A stretch of DNA of 64,000 nucleotides from Shewanella halotolerans (GTDB lineage: Bacteria > Pseudomonadota > Gammaproteobacteria > Enterobacterales > Shewanellaceae): positions 3,162,001-3,226,000 of the forward strand of contig NZ_CP080417.1 in NCBI RefSeq assembly GCF_019457535.1. The letters are read 5' to 3'. Position numbers and translations under genes: made by a program. The notes under the pieces are model-generated. The model was given only the letters and a program-made list of their open reading frames with translations. It was not told the origin of the DNA and did not search any database. Positions 8,595 to 16,798 of this stretch are shown one piece after another; the stretch's first letter is position 1, and the number at the start of each line of letters is the position of its first letter.

Positions 8595-11054
8595 TTAAGC
8601 AGATTGCTGGTGAATTTGATAAATCTCAGCTTCTAATTCACTAATGGCTTGCTCGTATTGTTTTTTACCACCGAAGCCTTTTTTAACGATTTCACTTAAG
8701 CTGCCAATTTCGTTAAATGGCTGTACTTTGAGCACTTGCATGGATTCGATTTCTTGCACGCCAACGTCGGCATACTTTACCAGAAGATTATCTAATACAG
8801 CTTGCGCGGTTTCAGAGTATTTAGTGAAATAATTACGCTTTTTGACGTTATTTGCGCGCTCCTTGCGCGTTAATGGTGGTTGGCCGTAAACAACATGACA
8901 AATCATATCGAAGGGGTCTAGCTCTTTGCCAACTTCATCCTCTAGTGCTTGCCAGATGATACCTTCGTTGGCGAGCTCATCTATGATGGCTTGTTTACGG
9001 TCAGATTCATTCCAGCGCTTTACAAACTCATCGAGTGAAGCAAACTGCTTCGCCATGGTTTTTCGAGTGTAATCTTTAAAAGATTCGGTAACTAATTTGC
9101 CGTCGCTATCATAATATTGCACTCGCTCGGCGACTTTACTGACCGTAACACCTGATACACGGTATTTATGTACTTTGCGTGACTCGTCATCGCCCTCACT
9201 CCATTCACCATCGTCAAAACCAGCATTACCAATGTCATGTTCGTCAATGGAATCATTAATGGTATCGTCAGGCATGTCATCAGAAGTATCAGTATCGTCG
9301 CCAGGAAATTCATCGCCAATTGTGTCGATATCAACATCTTCATCTTCAACATCGGATGGCGTGACTTTAATGACTTTTTCGGGAGTGCCGTCGAATCGTT
9401 CGTCAGCAAATAGCTCAGTGGCTTTTTTGAAATCAAGAATGGTAAACCAAAGCTTGCCATATTTGTCGTCGATACGGGTGCCGCGACCTATGATCTGTTT
9501 AAACTTCGTCATTGACTGGATATTTTGATCAAGCACCACCAGCTTACAGGTTTTCGCATCAACTCCAGTTGTCATAAGCTCTGAGGTTGTAGCAATGACA
9601 GGATAAGCTTTCTTCGGGTTTATAAAGTTATCAAGTTGGGCTTTGCCTATTTCATCGTCCCCCGTAATTTTCATCACGTACTTGTCGCTTTTAGCCATTT
9701 GATCTGGGTTGAGATTAACAATAGCCCTGCGCATGCGCTCTGCATGGTCAATGTCATTACAGAACACTATGGTTTTTGCCATGGGGTCGGTGCGCTTTAA
9801 GTAGTTAGTAATGGTCTCTGCCACTAGCTGAGTACGTTCATCAATAACCATGGTGCGGTCGAAATCTTTTTGGTTATAGATACGATCTTCAATCACTTCA
9901 CCATTGTTATCAATTTGGCCTTTAGTAGGCCGCCAGCCTTGTAGATCGATATCTATATCTACCCGTACAACTTTGTAGGGTGCCAAGAAGCCATCTTCAA
10001 TACCTTCCTTTAATGAGTAGGTATAAACAGGATCACCGAAATAGTCTGAATTTGACACTTCCTCAGTTTCTTTGGGGGTAGCCGTTAATCCTACTTGGGC
10101 CGCACTTTTGAAATACTCGAGAATTTCACGCCAGGCGCTATCGTCAGCGGCGCTTCCTCTATGGCACTCATCGATGATGATTAAATCAAAGAAGTCTGGA
10201 TCGACTTGTTTATAGGCTTTTTGGCTTTCTTCTGGGCCAGTGAGCGCTTGATATAGTGCTAAGTGAATCTCATAGGCTGGGTCAACAGTTCTACCTGTTA
10301 CCTTGGTCATTGATGTTTCAAAGGGTTGAAAATCATTTATACGGGTTTGATCAACCAGAATATTGCGGTCGGCCAAGAACAAAATACGTTTCTTCGCGCG
10401 AGACTTCCATAAACGCCAGATGATTTGAAATGCGGTATAGGTTTTACCCGTTCCAGTAGCCATGACCAATAGCACGCGGTCTTTACCCGATGAAATTGCT
10501 TCTACGGTTTTATTGATAGCTTGCAGTTGATAATAACGAGGATGTTTACCACTGCCGTCGTCATAGTATTCTTGATTGATTATTGGAAGCTGCGCTTGGG
10601 TATAACCTTTCCAGGCACAGTATTTAGCCCATAAATCTTGTGGTGATGGAAAATCTTCTAAACGGATTTCGGACTCTAGGTTGTGCTCTTCGGACGTTCC
10701 AAGCTTGGTCTTATCGTGAAAGATAAAGCCATCACCGTTTGATGCAAAGATGAAGGGCACTTCGAGCAAACGAGCATAATCTAGCCCTTGCTGCATCCCC
10801 TTACCCACTTCATGCTTATTGGCTTTCGCCTCAATAACGGCAAGCGGCATACTGGGTTTATGATAGAGCACTATATCGGCCGACTTTACGGTCTTACGGA
10901 CGCCTAATTGACCACGTACAATCACCTTGCCATCACGCAATTTCACCTCTTGGCGTATTTGCGTCATATCATCCCAACCCGCACTGGTAATGGCTGGCAT
11001 AATGAATTTGGTGATAATGTCCGTTTCAGTCAGCTTTGCTTTGTTGATGCTCAT
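8595..11054 (-). CDS. hsdR: Type I restriction enzyme HsdR (EcoEI-like motor/nuclease)
   Basis: A protein of about 819 residues. An ATG at 11054 is preferred over a TTG two codons upstream because GGA lies ten bases before it. The N-terminal PD-(D/E)XK nuclease is visible as ADIVLY (about 61) and VIEAKA (about 75-80). The superfamily 2 helicase motor follows: Walker A MATGTGKT at about 200-207, DECH at 297-300, and a late motif IIGRGTRI. An acidic linker rich in Asp/Glu lies near residue 560-620, followed by a C-terminal domain of the EcoEI R type. HsdR translocates and cleaves DNA that lacks host methylation. It is the first gene of the defence run; the 89-base gap to hsdM is the largest within that run. 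Confidence 0.95.
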   Translation of the reverse strand: MSINKAKLTETDIITKFIMPAITSAGWDDMTQIRQEVKLRDGKVIVRGQLGVRKTVKSADIVLYHKPSMPLAVIEAKANKHEVGKGMQQGLDYARLLEVPFIFASNGDGFIFHDKTKLGTSEEHNLESEIRLEDFPSPQDLWAKYCAWKGYTQAQLPIINQEYYDDGSGKHPRYYQLQAINKTVEAISSGKDRVLLVMATGTGKTYTAFQIIWRLWKSRAKKRILFLADRNILVDQTRINDFQPFETSMTKVTGRTVDPAYEIHLALYQALTGPEESQKAYKQVDPDFFDLIIIDECHRGSAADDSAWREILEYFKSAAQVGLTATPKETEEVSNSDYFGDPVYTYSLKEGIEDGFLAPYKVVRVDIDIDLQGWRPTKGQIDNNGEVIEDRIYNQKDFDRTMVIDERTQLVAETITNYLKRTDPMAKTIVFCNDIDHAERMRRAIVNLNPDQMAKSDKYVMKITGDDEIGKAQLDNFINPKKAYPVIATTSELMTTGVDAKTCKLVVLDQNIQSMTKFKQIIGRGTRIDDKYGKLWFTILDFKKATELFADERFDGTPEKVIKVTPSDVEDEDVDIDTIGDEFPGDDTDTSDDMPDDTINDSIDEHDIGNAGFDDGEWSEGDDESRKVHKYRVSGVTVSKVAERVQYYDSDGKLVTESFKDYTRKTMAKQFASLDEFVKRWNESDRKQAIIDELANEGIIWQALEDEVGKELDPFDMICHVVYGQPPLTRKERANNVKKRNYFTKYSETAQAVLDNLLVKYADVGVQEIESMQVLKVQPFNEIGSLSEIVKKGFGGKKQYEQAISELEAEIYQIHQQSA

Positions 11055-11569
11055 TGTCAATCCAGGTCCTTCTTAGAAGATAACAAACACTTACAGACGA
11101 TTTAGTGCCTTTCAAGATTGTGCCACAACGATGTAAGAAAACACAGGATTTGGATCAAGATAGCAAGAACAAGCAGTTACCGGCACCGAAGCGAAACATA
11201 TTTTTGAGCTAGCGATTTAAGTAACAAAAAATGGGGCAACAATAGCACTTATCGTACCTGCGCGAACTTGCGCGGAAATCATGGCAGGTAGAGTTGAGTA
11301 GATTATTTAGTTAAAGCAATCACAAGCAATTGACAAAGGGCTAATCAATAACTAGGTTATATCTGAACGCGATTCACCAGTGTGATACTGAATTGGCATT
11401 TATGGAGAGTATGGACAGAAGTCCGAAACCCAAGCTTGGCCGCTTTGCTAAGAACTACACTCAGAAGAGGTAGTTGTGAATCCTGATTGAAAGCATTCCG
11501 TGATGGGAGCTTTCGGCCATAGTCATGCAGCCAATAGCAGACCAGTGGCATAAACTCAGGATCATAATT
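11055..11569. other. AT-rich intergenic region at island edge
   Basis: About 515 bases between the divergent hsdR start and the small plus-strand gene. It must hold the promoter of the defence run. I see one short inverted repeat with GCGC arms near 11262-11275 and no convincing gene. A 113-codon minus-strand frame overlaps the plus-strand gene and lacks a ribosome site. Confidence 0.5.
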
Positions 11570-11962
11570 ATGCCTATCAAACAAACTAAAGCAAAACCCG
11601 AAACCGCTAAATTTTACAAAAGCCTTTCTTACGAAACACTCGCTGCATCTTGGTTCCAAATGGATGGCTGGGAAGTATTTTTCCCCATGGCTGACCATGG
11701 TAGTAAAACCGACTTGGTTATTTCAGATGGAACAACCTTTCATCGAATTCAGGTGAAATCTCTCGAAACAAAAAAAGAAGACATAATGGTCCAATCTCAG
11801 TGGGAGGGTGCCGACATTGATTATGTCCTTTTCTTTTCAAGGTACGGTCAATGGGGTTACATCACTCATCCATTTTCAGGAAAGGTTAAATTGAATCAAA
11901 ATGGTCATCTACGTTTCCATCAAAACTGTAAAAATTTTAATAGGATGTTTGCGCGCATTTAG
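11570..11962 (+). CDS. Small PD-(D/E)XK nuclease-like protein (PDDEXK_5-type, hypothetical)
   Basis: A 130-residue protein. An in-frame ATG 15 codons upstream exists, but AGGA nine bases before the ATG at 11570 favours the shorter form. The sequence has AKFYKSLSYETLAASWFQMDGW, then a pattern K-TDLVIS with IQVKS about 15 residues on. This matches the D...(E/Q)xK arrangement of small PD-(D/E)XK proteins such as the group-I-intron-endonuclease-like family, with Gln in place of the usual Glu. Such proteins sit singly near island ends; some relatives are homing or restriction nucleases. It is AT-rich like the island and transcribed away from the restriction operon. Activity is inferred from pattern only. 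Confidence 0.6.
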   Translation: MPIKQTKAKPETAKFYKSLSYETLAASWFQMDGWEVFFPMADHGSKTDLVISDGTTFHRIQVKSLETKKEDIMVQSQWEGADIDYVLFFSRYGQWGYITHPFSGKVKLNQNGHLRFHQNCKNFNRMFARI

Positions 11963-11989
11963 CGCAATTCCCATGCAATTAAAATTTTA

Positions 11990-12008
11990 GGTACACCAAT
12001 TGGTACAC
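11990..12008. repeat. GGTACAC direct repeat, possible island attachment-arm site
   Basis: Two GGTACAC copies separated by CAATT, at 11990-11996 and 12002-12008; the centre also reads as the palindrome ACCAATTGGT. It lies just after the last AT-rich gene and about 100 bases before composition shifts to core-like. Short GGTACA-type repeats occur as integrase arm sites near ends of some tyrosine-recombinase islands, but no integrase is in the window, so this is a guess. Confidence 0.35.
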
Positions 12009-12111
12009 ATTTTATTTTAATAGATATTAAAAATCTTAAATATCAATCAAATACCGACCAAATTCAGATGACGCCGCCCCACCAACATCAGGTTAGCGAT
12101 AACCTTCAAAG

Positions 12112-12150
12112 GCCGCTAAGCCCTTACCATAGGGGTTTAGCGGCTTTTTT
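12112..12150 (+). terminator. Rho-independent terminator
   Basis: Stem GCCGCTAAGCCC pairs with GGGTTTAGCGGC (one G-U pair) across a short loop and is followed by a run of T on the plus strand. It probably ends the transcript of the small plus-strand gene or a lost neighbour. No gene is seen between 11963 and 12315. Confidence 0.75.
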
Positions 12151-12213
12151 GTATCTATCGCTTTTTAAGCGCGTGCAGTAAGTCGATTTAGCGGCTTAAA
12201 ATCAAAGATAAAA

Positions 12214-12240
12214 AAGCCCCGGCATGTGTTGTCGGGGCTT
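12214..12240 (-). terminator. Terminator of the purE-purK operon
   Basis: Arms AAGCCCCG and CGGGGCTT around a short loop. On the minus strand the stem is followed by TTTT, placing it as the terminator downstream of purK. Confidence 0.8.
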
Positions 12241-12315
12241 TCTCGTTATTGGTTTAAGACGCTTAGAAGCTAGATCTTAGATACCAATATCATACTTGCA
12301 CATGAATCACTTAGC

Positions 12316-13413
12316 CTAGCACTTCACCAGCGACTGCTCGACGCTTTGCATCTGGCTGGCCAGTTGGGCGTAGTCATCCAGCATGAAGTTGATGTGTCCT
12401 AGCTTGCGGTTGGGCTTGGCGGCCTTGTTGTACCAGTGCAGGCTGGCATTGCTGCTTAGGGCATCCATTGGCGGAGCAACTACGCCAAGTAAATTCAGCA
12501 TGCCGGTCTTACCTATGGCCGAGGTTGCTCCCAGGGCGAGTCCGGCGACGGCGCGAATGTGGTTCTCAAACTGGCAGGTCTGGGCCCCGAGCTGAGTCCA
12601 GTGACCACTGTTATGTACCCTAGGTGCCAGTTCGTTCACCAGCAGCTTATCGCTCACCACGAACAGTTCCATGGCGAGCACGCCCACATACTGCTGTGCT
12701 TCAAGCAGCTTGGTCATATAGCTTTGCGCCTGCTGCACCATCTCGGCACTTAATCCTCTGGCGGGCGCCATTGAGCGCACCAGAATACCGTTTTGATGTT
12801 GATTCTCGGTAAGGGGATAACAACTCACCTCACCGCTTGCACTACGCACACCGATAATAGACACCTCAGCATCGAAAGGGATCCATTGCTCGGCTAAGTA
12901 ATGACCTTGTTTAAGATCAGGTTCAACGCTAGCAAGATCCTCATCACTGCGCACCACCCATTGGTTCTTACCGTCATAGCCTTCGTCGAGGGACTTTATC
13001 ACCATGGGATAACCTAAGGTCTTGGCACTCTCCTCGAGGCTGACATCACAGGTAAAGGGGGCGCAGGGAATACCAAACTCGGCTAATAGCTGCTTTTCAT
13101 GAATACGGCTCTTGCACTTGGCGATGCTGTCGACATTCGGTCTGATGGTGCAGTGGGCTTCGAGGGCGCGAACAAGCTCGAGATCCACCTGCTCTTTTTC
13201 GACCGTGATCACCTCGGGTTTGCCCAAGGCTTCATAGAGTGCTCTGACACTCTGCCCAGGCTGCCAGGACGCCACAGGGCCGAGGCCCTCGACGCAGCTG
13301 AGATCCGTATCAGGGCCACCATCGGCGACGAAACTGAATTTCAGCCCTAAGGGAATGCCCGCCAGCGCCATCATGCGCGCCAGCTGACCACAACCAATAA
13401 TGCCGATGCGCAT
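12316..13413 (-). CDS. purK: 5-(carboxyamino)imidazole ribonucleotide synthase PurK
   Basis: A 365-residue ATP-grasp enzyme. The N-terminus MRIGIIGCGQLARMMA is the typical PurK opening. The ATP-grasp core includes MVIKSLDEGYDGKNQWVV, and the C-terminal part has NELAPRVHNSGHWT. PurK uses ATP and bicarbonate to convert AIR to N5-CAIR in purine synthesis; PurE then rearranges the product. The start overlaps the purE stop by one base (TAATG). It is the last gene of a four-gene run that also encodes a bicarbonate transporter-like protein, which fits its need for bicarbonate. Confidence 0.96.
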   Translation of the reverse strand: MRIGIIGCGQLARMMALAGIPLGLKFSFVADGGPDTDLSCVEGLGPVASWQPGQSVRALYEALGKPEVITVEKEQVDLELVRALEAHCTIRPNVDSIAKCKSRIHEKQLLAEFGIPCAPFTCDVSLEESAKTLGYPMVIKSLDEGYDGKNQWVVRSDEDLASVEPDLKQGHYLAEQWIPFDAEVSIIGVRSASGEVSCYPLTENQHQNGILVRSMAPARGLSAEMVQQAQSYMTKLLEAQQYVGVLAMELFVVSDKLLVNELAPRVHNSGHWTQLGAQTCQFENHIRAVAGLALGATSAIGKTGMLNLLGVVAPPMDALSSNASLHWYNKAAKPNRKLGHINFMLDDYAQLASQMQSVEQSLVKC

Positions 13414-13895
13414 TATTCCACCTCCACTGGCACACCTGAGGTTTGGCTGGCACGCCAGTCACATAGACGCTGGGTCAGTTCGCTATCACCCAGGGCTAGA
13501 ATTTGCGCCGCCATCAGCCCAGCGTTGAAGGCGCCTGAATCGCCAATCGCCTGGGTCGCCACCGCAACGCCTTTTGGCATCTGCACGATAGACAGCAGGC
13601 TGTCCATCCCTTTTAGCGCCTTGCTCATCACAGGCACAGCAATCACAGGCAGATGCGTCATGGCCGCCGTCATGCCCGGCAGATGCGCCGCGCCGCCGGC
13701 ACCAGCAATGATCACCTCAATTCCCTCATCGGCCGCACCATGGCTGAAGCTCACCAGACGCTCTGGGGTGCGATGCGCCGAGACCACCTGTTTGCTGTAG
13801 GCGATCCCCAGGGCATCCAGGACTGTGGTGGCATTTTTCATGGTCGGCCAATCGCTCTGTGAACCCATGATGATTGCTACTCTTGCTTTATTCAT
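13413..13895 (-). CDS. purE: N5-carboxyaminoimidazole ribonucleotide mutase PurE
   Basis: A 160-residue class I PurE. Substrate-binding motifs are visible: GSQSDWPTM near residue 11, SAHRTPERL near 40, and GAGGAAHLPGMTAAMT near 65-80, with the conserved His of SAHRT. It converts N5-CAIR to CAIR. It lies nine bases after the SbtA-like gene and overlaps purK by one base. AGAGG precedes the ATG. A second, diverged PurE is encoded at 29990-30499, so this one, paired with purK, is the likely housekeeping enzyme. Confidence 0.96.
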   Translation of the reverse strand: MNKARVAIIMGSQSDWPTMKNATTVLDALGIAYSKQVVSAHRTPERLVSFSHGAADEGIEVIIAGAGGAAHLPGMTAAMTHLPVIAVPVMSKALKGMDSLLSIVQMPKGVAVATQAIGDSGAFNAGLMAAQILALGDSELTQRLCDWRASQTSGVPVEVE

Positions 13896-13904
13896 ACGTG
13901 CCTC

Positions 13905-14837
13905 TTAATTTGATAACCAATAGGTGAACAGCGCATAGGTAGGTATGCCCACCAATACGTTGAACGGAAAAGTAATTGCCAGTGAATAGGTGATAGACAG
14001 ACTCTGATTCGCCTCGGGAATCGCGACCCGCATGGCCGCAGGCACCGCTATGTATGAGGCGCTCGCCCCCAGCACTGCCAGCAGAGTGGCGCCGCCGCTC
14101 GACAGCCCCATCTGTAAGCCAAGAATACTGCCCAGCAAGCCACCTATCAGTGGCATGAAGACGCCGAATGCCAACATGAAGTTGCCCATCTGCTTCAGCT
14201 CTTTTAGACGGCTGGCGGCAAGCATCCCCATCTCCAGCAGGAAGAGGGCCAGCACACCATGGAACAGGTTAAAGAAGAGCGGGGTCACTCCCTCGATGCG
14301 CTCAGCCCAGAGATAGCCGATGATCAGTGCGCCGACCAGCAGCACCAGGCTCTGGTTGCAGAACACCTCATGGATAAGCGTGCGCCACTTAAGGTTGGTG
14401 CCCGAACGTCTGGCCAGGGCGATACCCACGGCGATGGCGGGGATCTCCAGCAGAACCACAAACAGCGGGAAGTAGGCCTCATAGCTTATACCTTGCGCCT
14501 CGAGAAACGCCACGGCCACCGCATAGGTGCCTATGCTGACCGAGCCATAGTGGGCGGCAATTGAGGCCGCATCTTCAAGTTTGAGCAGACCGATATAGCG
14601 CAGAATGGGAAAGGCGATCAGCGGAATAATCAGCCCCATACCAATCACTAGCAAGGATTGTGGCAGCAGTGCCATGGAGCCATATTTTGACAGTGCCACG
14701 CCCCCTTTGAGGCCGATGGCCAGCATGAGGAACAGGGTCAGACTCTGATAGAGCGCCTTGGGAAACTGAATGTCTGAGCGGATCAGTGTGGCTAGCGCCC
14801 CCAGGATAAAGAAGGCGATGGTGATATCTAGCTGCAT
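13905..14837 (-). CDS. SbtA-like sodium-dependent bicarbonate transporter family protein
   Basis: A 310-residue integral membrane protein with about ten hydrophobic segments and a short polar stretch near the middle (LARRSGTNLKWR). The opening DITIAFFILGALATLIRSDIQFP and the segment SIAAHYGSVSIGTYAVA match the SbtA/DUF897 family, whose cyanobacterial members import bicarbonate with sodium. In this bacterium the substrate is not proven. The gene is one base after a small membrane protein and nine bases before purE. Since PurK consumes bicarbonate, a role in supplying it is a reasonable inference. Its length is typical of non-cyanobacterial members, which lack the longer cytoplasmic insert. Confidence 0.85.
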   Translation of the reverse strand: MQLDITIAFFILGALATLIRSDIQFPKALYQSLTLFLMLAIGLKGGVALSKYGSMALLPQSLLVIGMGLIIPLIAFPILRYIGLLKLEDAASIAAHYGSVSIGTYAVAVAFLEAQGISYEAYFPLFVVLLEIPAIAVGIALARRSGTNLKWRTLIHEVFCNQSLVLLVGALIIGYLWAERIEGVTPLFFNLFHGVLALFLLEMGMLAASRLKELKQMGNFMLAFGVFMPLIGGLLGSILGLQMGLSSGGATLLAVLGASASYIAVPAAMRVAIPEANQSLSITYSLAITFPFNVLVGIPTYALFTYWLSN

Positions 14838-14838
14838 C

Positions 14839-15087
14839 TTAGGCGCCCTTTACTTGCAGGCGAGTGGTAGGCTTTACAACGCGGCGCCTATTCGAGAGCT
14901 TAGAGGACAGCTTGGCGGCGATGCAGACCAAGGTCAGTGACATCAGGCCAAGACCGACAACCAGCAGCCCCATACCGTTGTGCCCTTCCCTCATGGTGGC
15001 AAACGCCAGCGTGGTCACCACCAGGCCCACGACTAGGCTAAAGAGTGATTGTTTTTCTGCCAGGACAAGCTGAGTTAACTGTTTCAT
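14839..15087 (-). CDS. Small two-helix membrane protein upstream of the bicarbonate transporter
   Basis: An 82-residue protein, MKQLTQLVLAEKQSL onward. The ATG at 15087 is chosen because GGGGGA lies about ten bases upstream; an ATG four codons earlier has no ribosome site. Two hydrophobic segments (about 15-32 and 39-60) are followed by a basic tail (SNRRRVVK). I do not recognise the family. It is the first gene of the transporter-purE-purK run, with one base to the transporter gene, and is divergent from a LysR regulator. A role as a transporter partner is possible but unproven. Confidence 0.7.
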   Translation of the reverse strand: MKQLTQLVLAEKQSLFSLVVGLVVTTLAFATMREGHNGMGLLVVGLGLMSLTLVCIAAKLSSKLSNRRRVVKPTTRLQVKGA

Positions 15088-15170
15088 AAGATCCCCCATT
15101 TACGACTGATACCGCGAAAATTTCGGTGTTCTTTTAACTGGAGCGATCTTGCCAAAAACAATTTATATAT

Positions 15171-15215
15171 AAAAATAGATATTTTTGTGTTTTTATATAG
15201 ACAAAAATCTATATA
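15171..15215. promoter_or_regulatory. Paired AT-rich inverted repeats, likely LysR-type operator region
   Basis: Two inverted repeats lie between the divergent start codons. AAAAATA-GA-TATTTTT spans 15171-15186. TATATAGA and TCTATATA flank CAAAAA at 15194-15215. LysR regulators bind AT-rich dyads of this kind between themselves and their target operon. The second dyad ends ten bases before the LysR start and could mediate autorepression. Confidence 0.6.
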
Positions 15216-15225
15216 TGGAGCAACT

Positions 15226-16167
15226 ATGTCCCTCAGACTACAGGCACATCTTGGTACCCTCAGGCAGATGGAGATCTTGCTGGCGGTCTATGATAGCGGC
15301 AGTGTCAGCGGCGCCGCCGAGACCCTGCATCTCACTCAGCCTACGATCTCTATGCAACTTAAGAAGCTCGCCGATGTGATAGGTTTCCCCCTGTATAACA
15401 TAGTGGGTCGCAAGGTGGTGTTTACCGAGGCGGGGCTAGAGGTAGTTAAATCGGCCACAGAGATCCTCGACAGCTTTGCCCGGCTGGAGATGTCGCTGTC
15501 GGACATGGGGGAGCTCAAATCGGGTACCCTGCGCCTGGCGGTGGTGACCACCTCGAAATACTTTATTCCCCACCTGCTCGGCCCCTTCTGTGAGCGCTAC
15601 CCCAATGTCGCTGTGCAGCTCAATGTGGGTAACCGCCAGCAGATCATCGAGCGCCTCAAACAGGGCATCGACGACTTCTACGTGTTCAGTCATCCACCGG
15701 CGGATCTCAACACAGAGAGCATAGAGTTCTTCAACAATCCTCTAGTGGCCATAGCCCAGGAGAATCATCCCTTAGTCAGTCAGGATGGCGTCTCGTTAGC
15801 CGAGCTCTGCGAGGCGCCCTTCTTAATGCGTGAAAATGGCTCGGGCACCCGCTTGGCCATCGAGCGTTTCATGGCGAAACAGGGGGTGAAGCTTAAGGTA
15901 AAGATGACCATAGAGAGTAACGAGGCGATCAAACACTCGGTCATGTCGGGGCTGGGGGTCAGCATACTCTCGGCCCATACCCTCGCCTTTGGCGGCAATA
16001 CCGGACTGGCACAACTGAATGTGAAGGAGCTGCCCATCAACTCCAACTGGTATTTTCTCTGGCTTAAATCAAAACGTCCCTCGGCGATCGCTCAGGCCTT
16101 CTTGACCCATGTGGAAAGCGAAGGACGTGAGATGCTACTCACCGAGCTGGCAAAACACAGGCTTTAG
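15226..16167 (+). CDS. LysR-family regulator, CbbR/CmpR-like
   Basis: A 313-residue LysR protein; the ATG at 15226 follows GGAG and fits better than one 13 codons upstream. The N-terminal helix-turn-helix reads MEILLAVYDSGSVSGAAETLHLTQPTISMQLKKL. The effector domain starts near SGTLRLAVVTTSKYFIPHLLGPF and contains the DFYVFSHPP stretch seen in CbbR/CmpR regulators of carbon fixation or bicarbonate uptake. It is divergent from the small protein-SbtA-purE-purK run and is the obvious candidate to control it, in response to carbon or purine status. The effector is unknown. Confidence 0.88.
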   Translation: MSLRLQAHLGTLRQMEILLAVYDSGSVSGAAETLHLTQPTISMQLKKLADVIGFPLYNIVGRKVVFTEAGLEVVKSATEILDSFARLEMSLSDMGELKSGTLRLAVVTTSKYFIPHLLGPFCERYPNVAVQLNVGNRQQIIERLKQGIDDFYVFSHPPADLNTESIEFFNNPLVAIAQENHPLVSQDGVSLAELCEAPFLMRENGSGTRLAIERFMAKQGVKLKVKMTIESNEAIKHSVMSGLGVSILSAHTLAFGGNTGLAQLNVKELPINSNWYFLWLKSKRPSAIAQAFLTHVESEGREMLLTELAKHRL

Positions 16168-16233
16168 GGTGTTCACACTATCATCTGGGGCTGCCAGCCT
16201 GGAACTAGCTAATAAGCTAGAATAGCTAGCTAG

Positions 16234-16668
16234 TTACAGAGACTGGCCATTCACAGTTAACGCAACATCTATGTTGTTGCGCACTGCGTTAGAGTATGGG
16301 CAGACCTGATGGGCCATTCTTACCAGCTCTAAGGCTTGCTCCTGAGATAACTCCTCTGATAGCGCTAACTCAACACTCAGGCCCACGGTTAGGCCGAAGC
16401 CACCTTCTGCGCGAGCGCCTATGCCCACCTTAGCGGTAACCGGCGCCTGCGTCAGCTTCACCTTGGCTTCTCTGGCCACATGCAGAACTGCATTGGAGAA
16501 ACAGGCGCTGTAGCCCGCCGCAAATAGCTGCTCAGGGTTGCTCGCCTCGCCGCTGCCCCCCATCTCTTTAGGATAGCTAAGGGCAATAGACAGCTTACCG
16601 TCGTTTGTCGTCACCAGTCCGTTACGTCCGGCGCTCGCAGTGGCTTGAGTCTCATATAAAGTCTTCAT
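16234..16668 (-). CDS. ohr: Organic hydroperoxide resistance protein Ohr
   Basis: A 144-residue OsmC-superfamily peroxidase starting MKTLYETQATASAGRNG, the typical Ohr opening. Two redox cysteines sit in AGYSACFSNAV (about Cys61) and VCPYSNAVRNN (about Cys125). Ohr detoxifies organic hydroperoxides using lipoylated protein partners. No ohrR gene is adjacent, but two palindromes upstream (16799-16854) look like OhrR-type operators. It is a single-gene unit convergent with the LysR gene. Confidence 0.93.
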   Translation of the reverse strand: MKTLYETQATASAGRNGLVTTNDGKLSIALSYPKEMGGSGEASNPEQLFAAGYSACFSNAVLHVAREAKVKLTQAPVTAKVGIGARAEGGFGLTVGLSVELALSEELSQEQALELVRMAHQVCPYSNAVRNNIDVALTVNGQSL

Positions 16669-16730
16669 GGTCTTTCCTCATTTCGAATAGGTTCATTGAA
16701 AGCAAAGTGCTTTTTGCAATTTAGAGTGCA

Positions 16731-16782
16731 CTCTTGATTACGACTCTTGATTACGACTCTTGAGTACGACTCTTGAATACGA
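16731..16782. repeat. 13-bp tandem repeat, four copies
   Basis: Unit CTCTTGATTACGA repeated four times at 16731, 16744, 16757 and 16770; the third and fourth copies differ at one position (GAG, GAA in place of GAT). It lies in the 5' leader of ohr, between the start codon and the palindromes. Unit length and absence of spacers exclude a CRISPR. Confidence 0.95.
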
Positions 16783-16798
16783 ATAAGAATGTAATTTA

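Noticed and set aside
11357..11698. 113-codon minus-strand frame
   Set aside because: It overlaps the better supported plus-strand gene, has no ribosome site, and shows no recognisable domain.
12060..12085. Possible tRNA or tmRNA 3'-end fragment (GCCGCCCCACCA) as an integration target
   Set aside because: Ends in CCACCA but no T-arm or acceptor match could be found, so an attachment duplicate cannot be claimed.
16731..16782. CRISPR-like array
   Set aside because: The 13-bp units are contiguous with no spacers and no cas genes are present.
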